From Norana najaformis (lineage: Eukaryota > Annelida > Clitellata > Crassiclitellata > Hormogastridae), in assembly GCA_964023275.1 (NCBI GenBank), contig OZ029929.1, positions 9,560,856 to 9,624,855 on the forward strand: a stretch of 64,000 nt of DNA. Reading direction: 5' to 3'. How positions within the stretch are numbered: position 1 is the first letter of the stretch; every line of letters begins with the position of its first letter. A program made the translations under genes and the position numbers. Below, one piece after another: positions 9,380 through 24,600 of the stretch. The notes under the pieces were generated by a model that saw only the letters and a list, made by a program, of their open reading frames with translations, had not been told where the DNA came from and did not search any database.

Positions 9380-12300
9380 GTGTAACGGCGACTCGGGACC
9401 TGCAAAAACTTCGAAAAATAAGATGGTGATAAAATCGGGTGTAACCGCGACTCGGGACCTGCAAAAACTTCGAAAAACAGGATGGTGACAAAATCGGGCC
9501 TAACCGCGACTCGGGACCTGCAAAAACTTCGAAAAATAAGATGGTGATAAAATCGGGTGTAACCGCGACTCGGGACCTGCAAAAACTTCGAAAAATAAGA
9601 TGGTGATAAAATCGGGTGTAACGGCGACTCGGGACCTGCAAAAACTTCGAAAAATAAGATGGTGATAAAATCGGGTGTAACCGCGACTCGGGACCTGCAA
9701 AAACTTCGAAAAACAGGATGGTGATAAAATCGGGCCTAACCGCGACTCGGGACCTGCAAAAACTTCGAAAAATAAGATGGTGATAAAATCGGGTGTAACC
9801 GCGACTCGGGACCTGCAAAAACTTCGAAAAATAAGATGGTGATAAAATCGGGTGTAACCGCGACTCGGGACCTGCAAAAACTTCGAAAAATAAGATGGTG
9901 ATAAAATCGGGCCTAACCGCGACTCGGGACCTGCAAAAACTTCGAAAAATAAGATGGTGATAAAATCGGGTGTAACCGCGACTCGGGACCTGCAAAAACT
10001 TCGAAAAATAAGATGGTGATAAAATCGGGTGTAACCGCGACTCGGGACCTGCAAAAACTTCGAAAAATAGGATGGTGATAAAATCGGGCCTAACCGCGAC
10101 TCGGGACCTGCAAAAACTTCGAAAAATAAGATGGTGATAAAATCGGGTGTAACGGCGACTCGGGACCTGCAAAAACTTCGAAAAATAAGATGGTGATAAA
10201 ATCGGGTGTAACCGCGACTCGGGACCTGCAAAAACTTCGAAAAATAAGATGGTGATAAAATCGGGTGTAACCGCGACTCGGGACCTGCAAAAACTTCGAA
10301 AAATAGGATGGTGATAAAATCGGGCCTAACCGCGACTCGGGACCTGCAAAAACTTCGAAAAATAAGATGGTGATAAAATCGGGTGTAACCGCGACTCGGG
10401 ACCTGCAAAAACTTCGAAAAATAAGATGGTGATAAAATCGGGTGTAACCGCGACTCGGGACCTGCAAAAACTTCGAAAAATAAGATGGTGATAAAATCGG
10501 GCCTAACCGCGACTCGGGACCTGCAAAAACTTCGAAAAATAAGATGGTGATAAAATCGGGTGTAACCGCGACTCGGGACCTGCAAAAACTTCGAAAAATA
10601 AGATGGTGATAAAATCGGGTGTAACCGCGACTCGGGACCTGCAAAAACTTCGAAAAATAGGATGGTGATAAAATCGGGCCTAACCGCGACTCGGGACCTG
10701 CAAAAACTTCGAAAAATAAGATGGTGATAAAATCGGGTGTAACCGCGACTCGGGACCTGCAAAAACTTCGAAAAATAAGATGGTGATAAAATCGGGTGTA
10801 ACCGCGACTCGGGACCTGCAAAAACTTCGAAAAATAAGATGGTGATAAAATCGGGTGTAACCGCGACTCGGGACCTGCAAAAACTTCGAAAAATAAGATG
10901 GTGATAAAATCGGGTGTAACCGCGACTCGGGACCTGCAAAAACTTCGAAAAATAAGATGGTGATAAAATCGTTCGTAACCGCGACTCGGGACCTGCAAAA
11001 ACTTCGAAAAATAAGATGGTGATAAAATCGGGTGAAACCGCGACTCGGGACCTGCAAAAACTTCGAAAAATAAGATGGTGATAAAATCGGGTGTAACCGC
11101 GACTCGGGACCTGCAAAAACTTCGAAAAATAAGATGGTGATAAAATCGGGTGTAACCGCGACTCGGGACCTGCAAAAACTTCGAAAAATAAGATGGTGAT
11201 AAAATCGGGTGTAACGGCGACTCGGGACCTGCAAAAACTTCGAAAAATAAGATGGTGATAAAATCGGGTGTAACCGCGACTCGGGACCTGCAAAAACTTC
11301 GAAAAATAGGATGGTGATAAAATCGGGCCTAACCGCGACTCGGGACCTGCAAAAACTTCGAAAAATAAGATGGTGATAAAATCGGGTGTAACCGCGACTC
11401 GGGACCTGCAAAAACTTCGAAAAATAAGATGGTGATAAAATCGGGCCTAACCGCGACTCGGGACCTGCAAAAACTTCGAAAAATAAGATGGTGATAAAAT
11501 CGGGTGTAACCGCGACTCGGGACCTGCAAAAACTTCGAAAAATAAGATGGTGATAAAATCGGGTGTAACCGCGACTCGGGACCTGCAAAAACTTCGAAAA
11601 ATAAGATGGTGATAAAATCGGGTGTAACCGCGACTCGGGACCTGCAAAAACTTCGAAAAATAAGATGGTGATAAAATCGGGTGTAACCGCGACTCGGGAC
11701 CTGCAAAAACTTCGAAAAATAAGATGGTGATAAAATCGGGTGTAACCGCGACTCGGGACCTGCAAAAACTTCGAAAAACAGGATGGTGACAAAATCGGGC
11801 CTAACCGCGACTCGGGACCTGCAAAAACTTCGAAAAATAAGATGGTGATAAAATCGGGTGTAACCGCGACTCGGGACCTGCAAAAACTTCGAAAAATAAG
11901 ATGGTGATAAAATCGGGTGTAACCGCGACTCGGGACCTGCAAAAACTTCGAAAAATAAGATGGTGATAAAATCGGGTGTAACCGCGACTCGGGACCTGCA
12001 AAAACTTCGAAAAATAAGATGGTGATAAAATCGGGCCTAACCGCGACTCGGGACCTGCAAAAACTTCGAAAAATAAGATGGTGATAAAATCGGGTGTAAC
12101 CGCGACTCGGGACCTGCAAAAACTTCGAAAAATAAGATGGTGATAAAATCGGGTGTAACCGCGACTCGGGACCTGCAAAAACTTCGAAAAATAAGATGGT
12201 GATAAAATCGGGTGTAACCGCGACTCGGGACCTGCAAAAACTTCGAAAAATAAGATGGTGATAAAATCGGGTGTAACCGCGACTCGGGACCTGCAAAAAC

Positions 12301-15300
12301 TTCGAAAAATAAGATGGTGATAAAATCGGGTGTAACCGCGACTCGGGACCTGCAAAAACTTCGAAAAATAAGATGGTGATAAAATCGGGTGTAACCGCGA
12401 CTCGGGACCTGCAAAAACTTCGAAAAATAAGATGGTGATAAAATCGGGTGTAACCGCGACTCGGGACCTGCAAAAACTTCGAAAAATAAGATGGTGATAA
12501 AATCGGGTGTAACCGCGACTCGGGACCTGCAAAAACTTCGAAAAATAAGATGGTGATAAAATCGGGTGTAACCGCGACTCGGGACCTGCAAAAACTTCGA
12601 AAAATAAGATGGTGATAAAATCGGGTGTAACCGCGACTCGGGACCTGCAAAAACTTCGAAAAATAAGATGGTGATAAAATCGGGTGTAACCGCGACTCGG
12701 GACCTGCAAAAACTTCGAAAAATAGGATGGTGATAAAATCGGGCCTAACCGCGACTCGGGACCTGCAAAAACTTCGAAAAATAAGATGGTGATAAAATCG
12801 GGTGTAACCGCGACTCGGGACCTGCAAAAACTTCGAAAAATAAGATGGTGATAAAATCGGGTGTAACCGCGACTCGGGACCTGCAAAAACTTCGAAAAAT
12901 AAGATGGTGATAAAATCGGGTGTAACCGCGACTCGGGACCTGCAAAAACTTCGAAAAATAAGATGGTGATAAAATCGGGCCTAACCGCGACTCGGGACCT
13001 GCAAAAACTTCGAAAAATAAGATGGTGATAAAATCGGGTGTAACCGCGACTCGGGACCTGCAAAAACTTCGAAAAATAAGATGGTGATAAAATCGGGTGT
13101 AACCGCGACTCGGGACCTGCAAAAACTTCGAAAAATAAGATGGTGATAAAATCGGGCCTAACCGCGACTCGGGACCTGCAAAAACTTCGAAAAATAAGAT
13201 GGTGATAAAATCGGGTGTAACCGCGACTCGGGACCTGCAAAAACTTCGAAAAATAAGATGGTGATAAAATCGGGTGTAACCGCGACTCGGGACCTGCAAA
13301 AACTTCGAAAAATAAGATGGTGATAAAATCGGGTGTAACCGCGACTCGGGACCTGCAAAAACTTCGAAAAATAGGATGGTGATAAAATCGGGCCTAACCG
13401 CGACTCGGGACCTGCAAAAACTTCGAAAAATAAGATGGTGATAAAATCGGGTGTAACCGCGACTCGGGACCTGCAAAAACTTCGAAAAATAAGATGGTGA
13501 TAAAATCGGGCCTAACCGCGACTCGGGACCTGCAAAAACTTCGAAAAACAGGATGGTGACAAAATCGGGCCTAACCGCGACTCGGGACCTGCAAAAACTT
13601 CGAAAAATAAGATGGTGATAAAATCGGGTGTAACGGCGACTCGGGACCTGCAAAAACTTCGAAAAATAAGATGGTGATAAAATCGGGCCTAACCGCGACT
13701 CGGGACCTGCAAAAACTTCGAAAAATAAGATGGTGATAAAATCGGGTGTAACCGCGACTCGGGACCTGCAAAAACTTCGAAAAATAAGATGGTGATAAAA
13801 TCGGGCCTAACCGCGACTCGGGACCTGCAAAAACTTCGAAAAATAAGATGGTGATAAAATCGGGTGTAACCGCGACTCGGGACCTGCAAAAACTTCGAAA
13901 AATAAGATGGTGATAAAATCGGGTGTAACCGCGACTCGGGACCTGCAAAAACTTCGAAAAATAAGATGGTGATAAAATCGGGTGTAACCGCGACTCGGGA
14001 CCTGCAAAAACTTCGAAAAATAAGATGGTGATAAAATCGGGTGTAACCGCGACTCGGGACCTGCAAAAACTTCGAAAAATAAGATGGTGATAAAATCGGG
14101 TGTAACCGCGACTCGGGACCTGCAAAAACTTCGAAAAATAAGATGGTGATAAAATCGGGTGTAACCGCGACTCGGGACCTGCAAAAACTTCGAAAAATAA
14201 GATGGTGATAAAATCGGGTGTAACCGCGACTCGGGACCTGCAAAAACTTCGAAAAATAAGATGGTGATAAAATCGGGTGTAACCGCGACTCGGGACCTGC
14301 AAAAACTTCGAAAAATAAGATGGTGATAAAATCGGGTGTAACCGCGACTCGGGACCTGCAAAAACTTCGAAAAATAAGATGGTGATAAAATCGGGTGTAA
14401 CCGCGACTCGGGACCTGCAAAAACTTCGAAAAATAAGATGGTGATAAAATCGGGTGTAACCGCGACTCGGGACCTGCAAAAACTTCGAAAAATAAGATGG
14501 TGATAAAATCGGGTGTAACCGCGACTCGGGACCTGCAAAAACTTCGAAAAATAGGATGGTGATAAAATCGGGCCTAACCGCGACTCGGGACCTGCAAAAA
14601 CTTCGAAAAATAAGATGGTGATAAAATCGGGTGTAACCGCGACTCGGGACCTGCAAAAACTTCGAAAAATAAGATGGTGATAAAATCGGGCCTAACCGCG
14701 ACTCGGGACCTGCAAAAACTTCGAAAAATAGGATGGTGATAAAATCGGGCCTAACCGCGACTCGGGACCTGCAAAAACTTCGAAAAATAAGATGGTGATA
14801 AAATCGGGTGTAACCGCGACTCGGGACCTGCAAAAACTTCGAAAAATAAGATGGTGATAAAATCGGGCCTAACCGCGACTCGGGACCTGCAAAAACTTCG
14901 AAAAATAAGATGGTGATAAAATCGGGTGTAACCGCGACTCGGGACCTGCAAAAACTTCGAAAAATAAGATGGTGATAAAATCGGGCCTAACCGCGACTCG
15001 GGACCTGCAAAAACTTCGAAAAATAAGATGGTGATAAAATCGGGTGTAACCGCGACTCGGGACCTGCAAAAACTTCGAAAAATAAGATGGTGATAAAATC
15101 GGGTGTAACCGCGACTCGGGACCTGCAAAAACTTCGAAAAATAAGATGGTGATAAAATCGGGTGTAACCGCGACTCGGGACCTGCAAAAACTTCGAAAAA
15201 TAAGATGGTGATAAAATCGGGTGTAACCGCGACTCGGGACCTGCAAAAACTTCGAAAAATAAGATGGTGATAAAATCGGGTGTAACCGCGACTCGGGACC

Positions 15301-15555
15301 TGCAAAAACTTCGAAAAATAAGATGGTGATAAAATCGGGTGTAACCGCGACTCGGGACCTGCAAAAACTTCGAAAAATAAGATGGTGATAAAATCGGGTG
15401 TAACCGCGACTCGGGACCTGCAAAAACTTCGAAAAATAAGATGGTGATAAAATCGGGCCTAACCGCGACTCGGGACCTGCAAAAACTTCGAAAAATAGGA
15501 TGGTGATAAAATCGGGCCTAACCGCGACTCGGGACCTGCAAAAACTTCGAAAAAT
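9380..15555. repeat. Left satellite domain with trimeric (177-bp) higher-order pattern
   Basis: Monomers carrying GGCCTAACC, usually followed on the left by AATAGG, alternate with the common TGT type. In 9.84-10.68 kb the order is TGT, TGT, CCT over and over, a 177-bp period, and less regular spacing of CCT monomers continues to about 15.52 kb. Some carry AACAGG..GGTGAC. Variants typical of the 295-bp cassette are essentially absent from this stretch. Confidence 0.85.
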
Positions 15556-15600
15556 AAGATGGTGATAAAAAAACTCGGGACCTGCAAAAACTTCGAAAAA
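15540..15600. repeat. Truncated monomer at the boundary of the two satellite domains
   Basis: After GATAAAA at 15570 the 15 bases expected before ACTCGGGAC are replaced by AA, a net loss of 13 bp that shifts the repeat phase for everything to the right. CCT monomers are frequent to its left and rare to its right. Confidence 0.9.
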
Positions 15601-18600
15601 TAAGATGGTGATAAAATCGGGTGTAACCGCGACTCGGGACCTGCAAAAACTTCGAAAAATAAGATGGTGATAAAATCGGGTGTAACCGCGACTCGGGACC
15701 TGCAAAAACTTCGAAAAATAAGATGGTGATAAAATCGGGTGTAACCGCGACTCGGGACCTGCAAAAACTTCGAAAAATAAGATGGTGATAAAATCGGGTG
15801 TAACCGCGACTCGGGACCTGCAAAAACTTCGAAAAATAAGATGGTGATAAAATCGGGTGTAACCGCGACTCGGGACCTGCAAAAACTTCGAAAAATAAGA
15901 TGGTGATAAAATCGGGTGTAACCGCGACTCGGGACCTGCAAAAACTTCGAAAAATAAGATGGTGATAAAATCGGGTGTAACCGCGACTCGGGACCTGCAA
16001 AAACTTCGAAAAATAAGATGGTGATAAAATCGGGTGTAACCGCGACTCGGGACCTGCAAAAACTTCGAAAAATAAGATGGTGATAAAATCGGGTGTAACC
16101 GCGACTCGGGACCTGCAAAAACTTCGAAAAATAAGATGGTGATAAAATCGGGTGTAACCGCGACTCGGGACCTGCAAAAACTTCGAAAAATAAGATGGTG
16201 ATAAAATCGGGTGTAACCGCGACTCGGGACCTGCAAAAACTTCGAAAAATAAGATGGTGATAAAATCGGGTGTAACCGCGACTCGGGACCTGCAAAAACT
16301 TCGAAAAATAAGATGGTGATAAAATCGGGTGTAACCGCGACTCGGGACCTGCAAAAACTTCGAAAAATAAGATGGTGATAAAATCGGGTGTAACCGCGAC
16401 TCGGGACCTGCAAAAACTTCGAAAAATAAGATGGTGATAAAATCGGGTGTAACCGCGACTCGGGACCTGCAAAAACTTCGAAAAATAAGATGGTGATAAA
16501 ATCGGGTGTAACCGCGACTCGGGACCTGCAAAAACTTCGAAAAATAAGATGGTGATAAAATCGGGTGTAACCGCGACTCGGGACCTGCAAAAACTTCGAA
16601 AAATAAGATGGTGATAAAATCGGGTGTAACCGCGACTCGGGACCTGCAAAAACTTCGAAAAATAAGATGGTGATAAAATCGGGTGTAACCGCGACTCGGG
16701 ACCTGCAAAAACATCGAAAAATAAGATGGTGATAAAATCGGGTGTAACCGCGACTCGGGACCTGCAAAAACTTCGAAAAATAAGATGGTGATAAAATCGG
16801 GTGTAACCGCGACTCGGGACCTGCAAAAACTTCGAAAAATAAGATGGTGATAAAATCGGGTGAAACCGCGACTCGGGACCTGCAAAAACTTCGAAAAATA
16901 AGATGGTGATAAAATCGTTCGTAACCGCGACTCGGGACCTGCAAAAACTTCGAAAAATAAGATGGTGATAAAATCGGGTGTAACCGCGACTCGGGACCTG
17001 CAAAAACTTCGAAAAATAAGATGGTGATAAAATCGGGTGTAACCGCGACTCGGGACCTGCAAAAACTTCGAAAAATAAGATGGTGATAAAATCGGGTGTA
17101 ACCGCGACTCGGGACCTGCAAAAACTTCGAAAAATAAGATGGTGATAAAATCGGGTGTAACCGCGACTCGGGACCTGCAAAAACTTCGAAAAATAAGATG
17201 GTGATAAAATCGGGCCTAACCGCGACTCGGGACCTGCAAAAACTTCGAAAAATAAGATGGTGATAAAATCGGGTGTAACCGCGACTCGGGACCTGCAAAA
17301 ACTTCGAAAAATAAGATGGTGATAAAATCGGGTGTAACCGCGACTCGGGACCTGCAAAAACTTCGAAAAATAAGATGGTGATAAAATCGGGTGTAACCGC
17401 GACTCGGGACCTGCAAAAACTTCGAAAAATAAGATGGTGATAAAATCGGGTGTAACCGCGACTCGGGACCTGCAAAAACTTCGAAAAATAAGATGGTGAT
17501 AAAATCGGGTGTAACCGCGACTCGGGACCTGCAAAAACTTCGAAAAATAAGATGGTGATAAAATCGGGTGTAACCGCGACTCGGGACCTGCAAAAACTTC
17601 GAAAAATAAGATGGTGATAAAATCGGGTGTAACCGCGACTCGGGACCTGCAAAAACTTCGAAAAATAAGATGGTGATAAAATCGGGTGTAACCGCGACTC
17701 GGGACCTGCAAAAACTTCGAAAAATAAGATGGTGATAAAATCGGGTGTAACCGCGACTCGGGACCTGCAAAAACTTCGAAAAATAAGATGGTGATAAAAT
17801 CGGGTGTAACCGCGACTCGGGACCTGCAAAAACTTCGAAAAATAAGATGGTGATAAAATCGGGTGTAACCGCGACTCGGGACCTGCAAAAACTTCGAAAA
17901 ATAAGATGGTGATAAAATCGGGTGTAACCGCGACTCGGGACCTGCAAAAACTTCGAAAAATAAGATGGTGATAAAATCGGGTGTAACCGCGACTCGGGAC
18001 CTGCAAAAACTTCGAAAAATAAGATGGTGATAAAATCGGGTGTAACCGCGACTCGGGACCTGCAAAAACTTCGAAAAATAAGATGGTGATAAAATCGGGT
18101 GTAACCGCGACTCGGGACCTGCAAAAACTTCGAAAAATAAGATGGTGATAAAATCGGGTGTAACCGCGACTCGGGACCTGCAAAAACTTCGAAAAATAAG
18201 ATGGTGATAAAATCGGGTGTAACCGCGACTCGGGACCTGCAAAAACTTCGAAAAATAAGATGGTGATAAAATCGGGTGTAACCGCGACTCGGGACCTGCA
18301 AAAACTTCGAAAAATAAGATGGTGATAAAATCGGGTGAAACCGCGACTCGGGACCTGCAAAAACTTCGAAAAATATGATGGTGATAAAATCGTTCGTAAC
18401 CGCGACTCGGGACCTGCAAAAACTTCGAAAAATAAGATGGTGATAAAATCGGGTGTAACCGCGACTCGGGACCTGCAAAAACTTCGAAAAATAAGATGGT
18501 GATAAAATCGGGTGTAACCGCGACTCGGGACCTGCAAAAACTTCGAAAAATAAGATGGTGATAAAATCGGGTGTAACCGCGACTCGGGACCTGCAAAAAC

Positions 18601-21600
18601 TTCGAAAAATAAGATGGTGATAAAATCGGGTGTAACCGCGACTCGGGACCTGCAAAAACTTCGAAAAATAAGATGGTGATAAAATCGGGTGTAACCGCGA
18701 CTCGGGACCTGCAAAAACTTCGAAAAATAAGATGGTGATAAAATCGGGTGTAACCGCGACTCGGGACCTGCAAAAACTTCGAAAAATAAGATGGTGATAA
18801 AATCGGGTGTAACCGCGACTCGGGACCTGCAAAAACTTCGAAAAATAAGATGGTGATAAAATCGGGTGTAACCGCGACTCGGGACCTGCAAAAACTTCGA
18901 AAAATAAGATGGTGATAAAATCGGGTGTAACCGCGACTCGGGACCTGCAAAAACTTCGAAAAATAAGATGGTGATAAAATCGGGCCTAACCGCGACTCGG
19001 GACCTGCAAAAACTTCGAAAAATAAGATGGTGATAAAATCGGGTGTAACCGCGACTCGGGACCTGCAAAAACTTCGAAAAATAAGATGGTGATAAAATCG
19101 GGTGTAACCGCGACTCGGGACCTGCAAAAACTTCGAAAAATAAGATGGTGATAAAATCGGGTGTAACCGCGACTCGGGACCTGCAAAAACTTCGAAAAAT
19201 AAGATGGTGATAAAATCGGGTGTAACCGCGACTCGGGACCTGCAAAAACTTCGAAAAATAAGATGGTGATAAAATCGGGTGTAACCGCGACTCGGGACCT
19301 GCAAAAACTTCGAAAAATAAGATGGTGATAAAATCGGGTGTAACCGCGACTCGGGACCTGCAAAAACTTCGAAAAATAAGATGGTGATAAAATCGGGTGT
19401 AACCGCGACTCGGGACCTGCAAAAACTTCGAAAAATAAGATGGTGATAAAATCGGGTGTAACCGCGACTCGGGACCTGCAAAAACTTCGAAAAATAAGAT
19501 GGTGATAAAATCGGGTGTAACCGCGACTCGGGACCTGCAAAAACTTCGAAAAATAAGATGGTGATAAAATCGGGTGTAACCGCGACTCGGGACCTGCAAA
19601 AACTTCGAAAAATAAGATGGTGATAAAATCGGGTGTAACCGCGACTCGGGACCTGCAAAAACTTCGAAAAATAAGATGGTGATAAAATCGGGTGTAACCG
19701 CGACTCGGGACCTGCAAAAACTTCGAAAAATAAGATGGTGATAAAATCGGGTGTAACCGCGACTCGGGACCTGCAAAAACTTCGAAAAATAAGATGGTGA
19801 TAAAATCGGGTGTAACCGCGACTCGGGACCTGCAAAAACTTCGAAAAATAAGATGGTGATAAAATCGGGTGTAACCGCGACTCGGGACCTGCAAAAACTT
19901 CGAAAAATAAGATGGTGATAAAATCGGGTGTAACCGCGACTCGGGACCTGCAAAAACTTCGAAAAATAAGATGGTGATAAAATCGGGTGTAACCGCGACT
20001 CGGGACCTGCAAAAACTTCGAAAAATAAGATGGTGATAAAATCGGGTGTAACCGCGACTCGGGACCTGCAAAAACTTCGAAAAATAAGATGGTGATAAAA
20101 TCGGGTGTAACCGCGACTCGGGACCTGCAAAAACTTCGAAAAATAAGATGGTGATAAAATCGGGTGTAACCGCGACTCGGGACCTGCAAAAACTTCGAAA
20201 AATAAGATGGTGATAAAATCGGGTGTAACCGCGACTCGGGACCTGCAAAAACTTCGAAAAATAAGATGGTGATAAAATCGGGTGTAACCGCGACTCGGGA
20301 CCTGCAAAAACTTCGAAAAATAAGATGGTGATAAAATCGGGTGTAACCGCGACTCGGGACCTGCAAAAACTTCGAAAAATAAGATGGTGATAAAATCGGG
20401 TGTAACCGCGACTCGGGACCTGCAAAAACTTCGAAAAATAAGATGGTGATAAAATCGGGTGTAACCGCGACTCGGGACCTGCAAAAACTTCGAAAAATAA
20501 GATGGTGATAAAATCGGGTGTAACCGCGACTCGGGACCTGCAAAAACTTCGAAAAATAAGATGGTGATAAAATCGGGTGTAACCGCGACTCGGGACCTGC
20601 AAAAACTTCGAAAAATAAGATGGTGATAAAATCGGGTGTAACCGCGACTCGGGACCTGCAAAAACTTCGAAAAATAAGATGGTGATAAAATCGGGTGTAA
20701 CCGCGACTCGGGACCTGCAAAAACTTCGAAAAATAAGATGGTGATAAAATCGGGTGTAACCGCGACTCGGGACCTGCAAAAACTTCGAAAAATAAGATGG
20801 TGATAAAATCGGGCCTAACCGCGACTCGGGACCTGCAAAAACTTCGAAAAATAAGATGGTGATAAAATCGGGTGTAACCGCGACTCGGGACCTGCAAAAA
20901 CTTCGAAAAATAAGATGGTGATAAAATCGGGTGTAACCGCGACTCGGGACCTGCAAAAACTTCGAAAAATAAGATGGTGATAAAATCGGGTGTAACCGCG
21001 ACTCGGGACCTGCAAAAACTTCGAAAAATAAGATGGTGATAAAATCGGGTGTAACCGCGACTCGGGACCTGCAAAAACTTCGAAAAATAAGATGGTGATA
21101 AAATCGGGTGTAACCGCGACTCGGGACCTGCAAAAACTTCGAAAAATAAGATGGTGATAAAATCGGGTGTAACCGCGACTCGGGACCTGCAAAAACTTCG
21201 AAAAATAAGATGGTGATAAAATCGGGTGTAACCGCGACTCGGGACCTGCAAAAACTTCGAAAAATAAGATGGTGATAAAATCGGGTGTAACCGCGACTCG
21301 GGACCTGCAAAAACTTCGAAAAATAAGATGGTGATAAAATCGGGTGTAACCGCGACTCGGGACCTGCAAAAACTTCGAAAAATAAGATGGTGATAAAATC
21401 GGGTGTAACCGCGACTCGGGACCTGCAAAAACTTCGAAAAATAAGATGGTGATAAAATCGGGTGTAACCGCGACTCGGGACCTGCAAAAACTTCGAAAAA
21501 TAAGATGGTGATAAAATCGGGTGTAACCGCGACTCGGGACCTGCAAAAACTTCGAAAAATAAGATGGTGATAAAATCGGGTGTAACCGCGACTCGGGACC

Positions 21601-24600
21601 TGCAAAAACTTCGAAAAATAAGATGGTGATAAAATCGGGTGTAACCGCGACTCGGGACCTGCAAAAACTTCGAAAAATAAGATGGTGATAAAATCGGGTG
21701 TAACCGCGACTCGGGACCTGCAAAAACTTCGAAAAATAAGATGGTGATAAAATCGGGTGTAACCGCGACTCGGGACCTGCAAAAACTTCGAAAAATAAGA
21801 TGGTGATAAAATCGGGTGAAACCGCGACTCGGGACCTGCAAAAACTTCGAAAAATAAGATGGTGATAAAATCGGGTGTAACCGCGACTCGGGACATGCAA
21901 AAACATCGAGAAATAAGATGGTGATAAAATCGGGTGTAACCGCGACTCGGGACCTGCAAAAACTTCGAAAAATAAGATGGTGATAAAATCGGGTGTAACC
22001 GCGACTCGGGACCTGCAAAAACATCGAAAAATAAGATGGTGATAAAATCGGGTGAAACCGCGACTCGGGACATGCAAAAACTTCGAGAAATATGATGGTG
22101 ATAAAACCGTTCGATACCGCGACTCGGGACCTGCAAAAACTTCGAAAAATAGAATGGTGATAAAATCGGGTGAAACCGCGACTCGGGACATGCAAAAACA
22201 TCGAAAAATAAGATGGTGATAAAATCGGGTGTAACCGCGACTCGGGACCTGCAAAAACTTCGAAAAATAAGATGGTGATAAAATCGGGTGTAACCGCGAC
22301 TCGGGACCTGCAAAAACTTCGAAAAATAAGATGGTGATAAAATCGGGTGAAACCGCGACTCGGGACATGCAAAAACTTCGAGAAATATGATGGTGATAAA
22401 ACCGTTCGATACCGCGACTCGGGACCTGCAAAAACTTCGAAAAATAAGATGGTGATAAAATCGGGTGTAACCGCGACTCGGGACCTGCAAAAACTTCGAA
22501 AAATAAGATGGTGATAAAATCGGGTGTAACCGCGACTCGGGACCTGCAAAAACTTCGAAAAATAAGATGGTGATAAAATCGGGTGTAACCGCGACTCGGG
22601 ACCTGCAAAAACTTCGAAAAATAAGATGGTGATAAAATCGGGTGTAACCGCGACTCGGGACCTGCAAAAACTTCGAAAAATAAGATGGTGATAAAATCGG
22701 GTGTAACCGCGACTCGGGACCTGCAAAAACTTCGAAAAATAAGATGGTGATAAAATCGGGTGTAACCGCGACTCGGGACCTGCAAAAACTTCGAAAAATA
22801 AGATGGTGATAAAATCGGGTGTAACCGCGACTCGGGACCTGCAAAAACTTCGAAAAATAAGATGGTGATAAAATCGGGTGTAACCGCGACTCGGGACCTG
22901 CAAAAACTTCGAAAAATAAGATGGTGATAAAATCGGGTGTAACCGCGACTCGGGACCTGCAAAAACTTCGAAAAATAAGATGGTGATAAAATCGGGTGTA
23001 ACCGCGACTCGGGACCTGCAAAAACTTCGAAAAATAAGATGGTGATAAAATCGGGTGTAACCGCGACTCGGGACCTGCAAAAACTTCGAAAAATAAGATG
23101 GTGATAAAATCGGGTGTAACCGCGACTCGGGACCTGCAAAAACTTCGAAAAATAAGATGGTGATAAAATCGGGTGTAACCGCGACTCGGGACCTGCAAAA
23201 ACATCGAAAAATAAGATGGTGATAAAATCGGGTGAAACCGCGACTCGGGACATGCAAAAACTTCGAGAAATATGATGGTGATAAAACCGTTCGATACCGC
23301 GACTCGGGACCTGCAAAAACTTCGAAAAATAGAATGGTGATAAAATCGGGTGAAACCGCGACTCGGGACATGCAAAAACATCGAAAAATAAGATGGTGAT
23401 AAAATCGGGTGAAACCGCGACTCGGGACCTGCAGAAACTTCGAAAAATATGATGGTGATAAAACCGGTTGATACCGCGACTCGGGACCTGCAAAAACATC
23501 GAAAAATAAGATGGTGATAAAATCGGGTGAAACCGCGACTCGGGACATGCAAAAACTTCGAGAAATATGATGGTGATAAAACCGTTCGATACCGCGACTC
23601 GGGACCTGCAAAAACTTCGAAAAATAAGATGGTGATAAAATCGGGTGAAACCGCGACTCGGGACCTGCAAAAACTTCGAAAAATAAGATGGTGATAAAAT
23701 CGGGTGAAACCGCGACTCGGGACCTGCAAAAACTTCGAAAAATATGATGGTGATAAAACCGTTCGATACCGCGACTCGGGACCTGCAAAAACTTCGAAAA
23801 ATAAGATGGTGATAAAATCGGGTGAAACCGCGACTCGGGACCTGCAAAAACTTCGAAAAATAAGATGGTGATAAAATCGGGTGTAACCGCGACTCGGGAC
23901 CTGCAAAAACTTCGAAAAATAAGATGGTGATAAAATCGGGCCTAACCGCGACTCGGGACCTGCAAAAACTTCGAAAAATAAGATGGTGATAAAATCGGGT
24001 GTAACGGCGACTCGGGACCTGCAAAAACTTCGAAAAATAAGATGGTGATAAAATCGGGTGTAACCGCGACTCGGGACCTGCAAAAACTTCGAAAAATAAG
24101 ATGGTGATAAAATCGGGTGTAACCGCGACTCGGGACCTGCAAAAACTTCGAAAAATAAGATGGTGATAAAATCGGGCCTAACCGCGACTCGGGACCTGCA
24201 AAAACTTCGAAAAATAAGATGGTGATAAAATCGGGTGTAACCGCGACTCGGGACCTGCAAAAACTTCGAAAAATAAGATGGTGATAAAATCGGGTGTAAC
24301 CGCGACTCGGGACCTGCAAAAACTTCGAAAAATAAGATGGTGATAAAATCGGGTGTAACCGCGACTCGGGACCTGCAAAAACTTCGAAAAATAAGATGGT
24401 GATAAAATCGGGTGTAACCGCGACTCGGGACCTGCAAAAACTTCGAAAAATAAGATGGTGATAAAATCGGGTGTAACCGCGACTCGGGACCTGCAAAAAC
24501 TTCGAAAAATAAGATGGTGATAAAATCGGGTGTAACCGCGACTCGGGACCTGCAAAAACTTCGAAAAATAAGATGGTGATAAAATCGGGTGTAACCGCGA

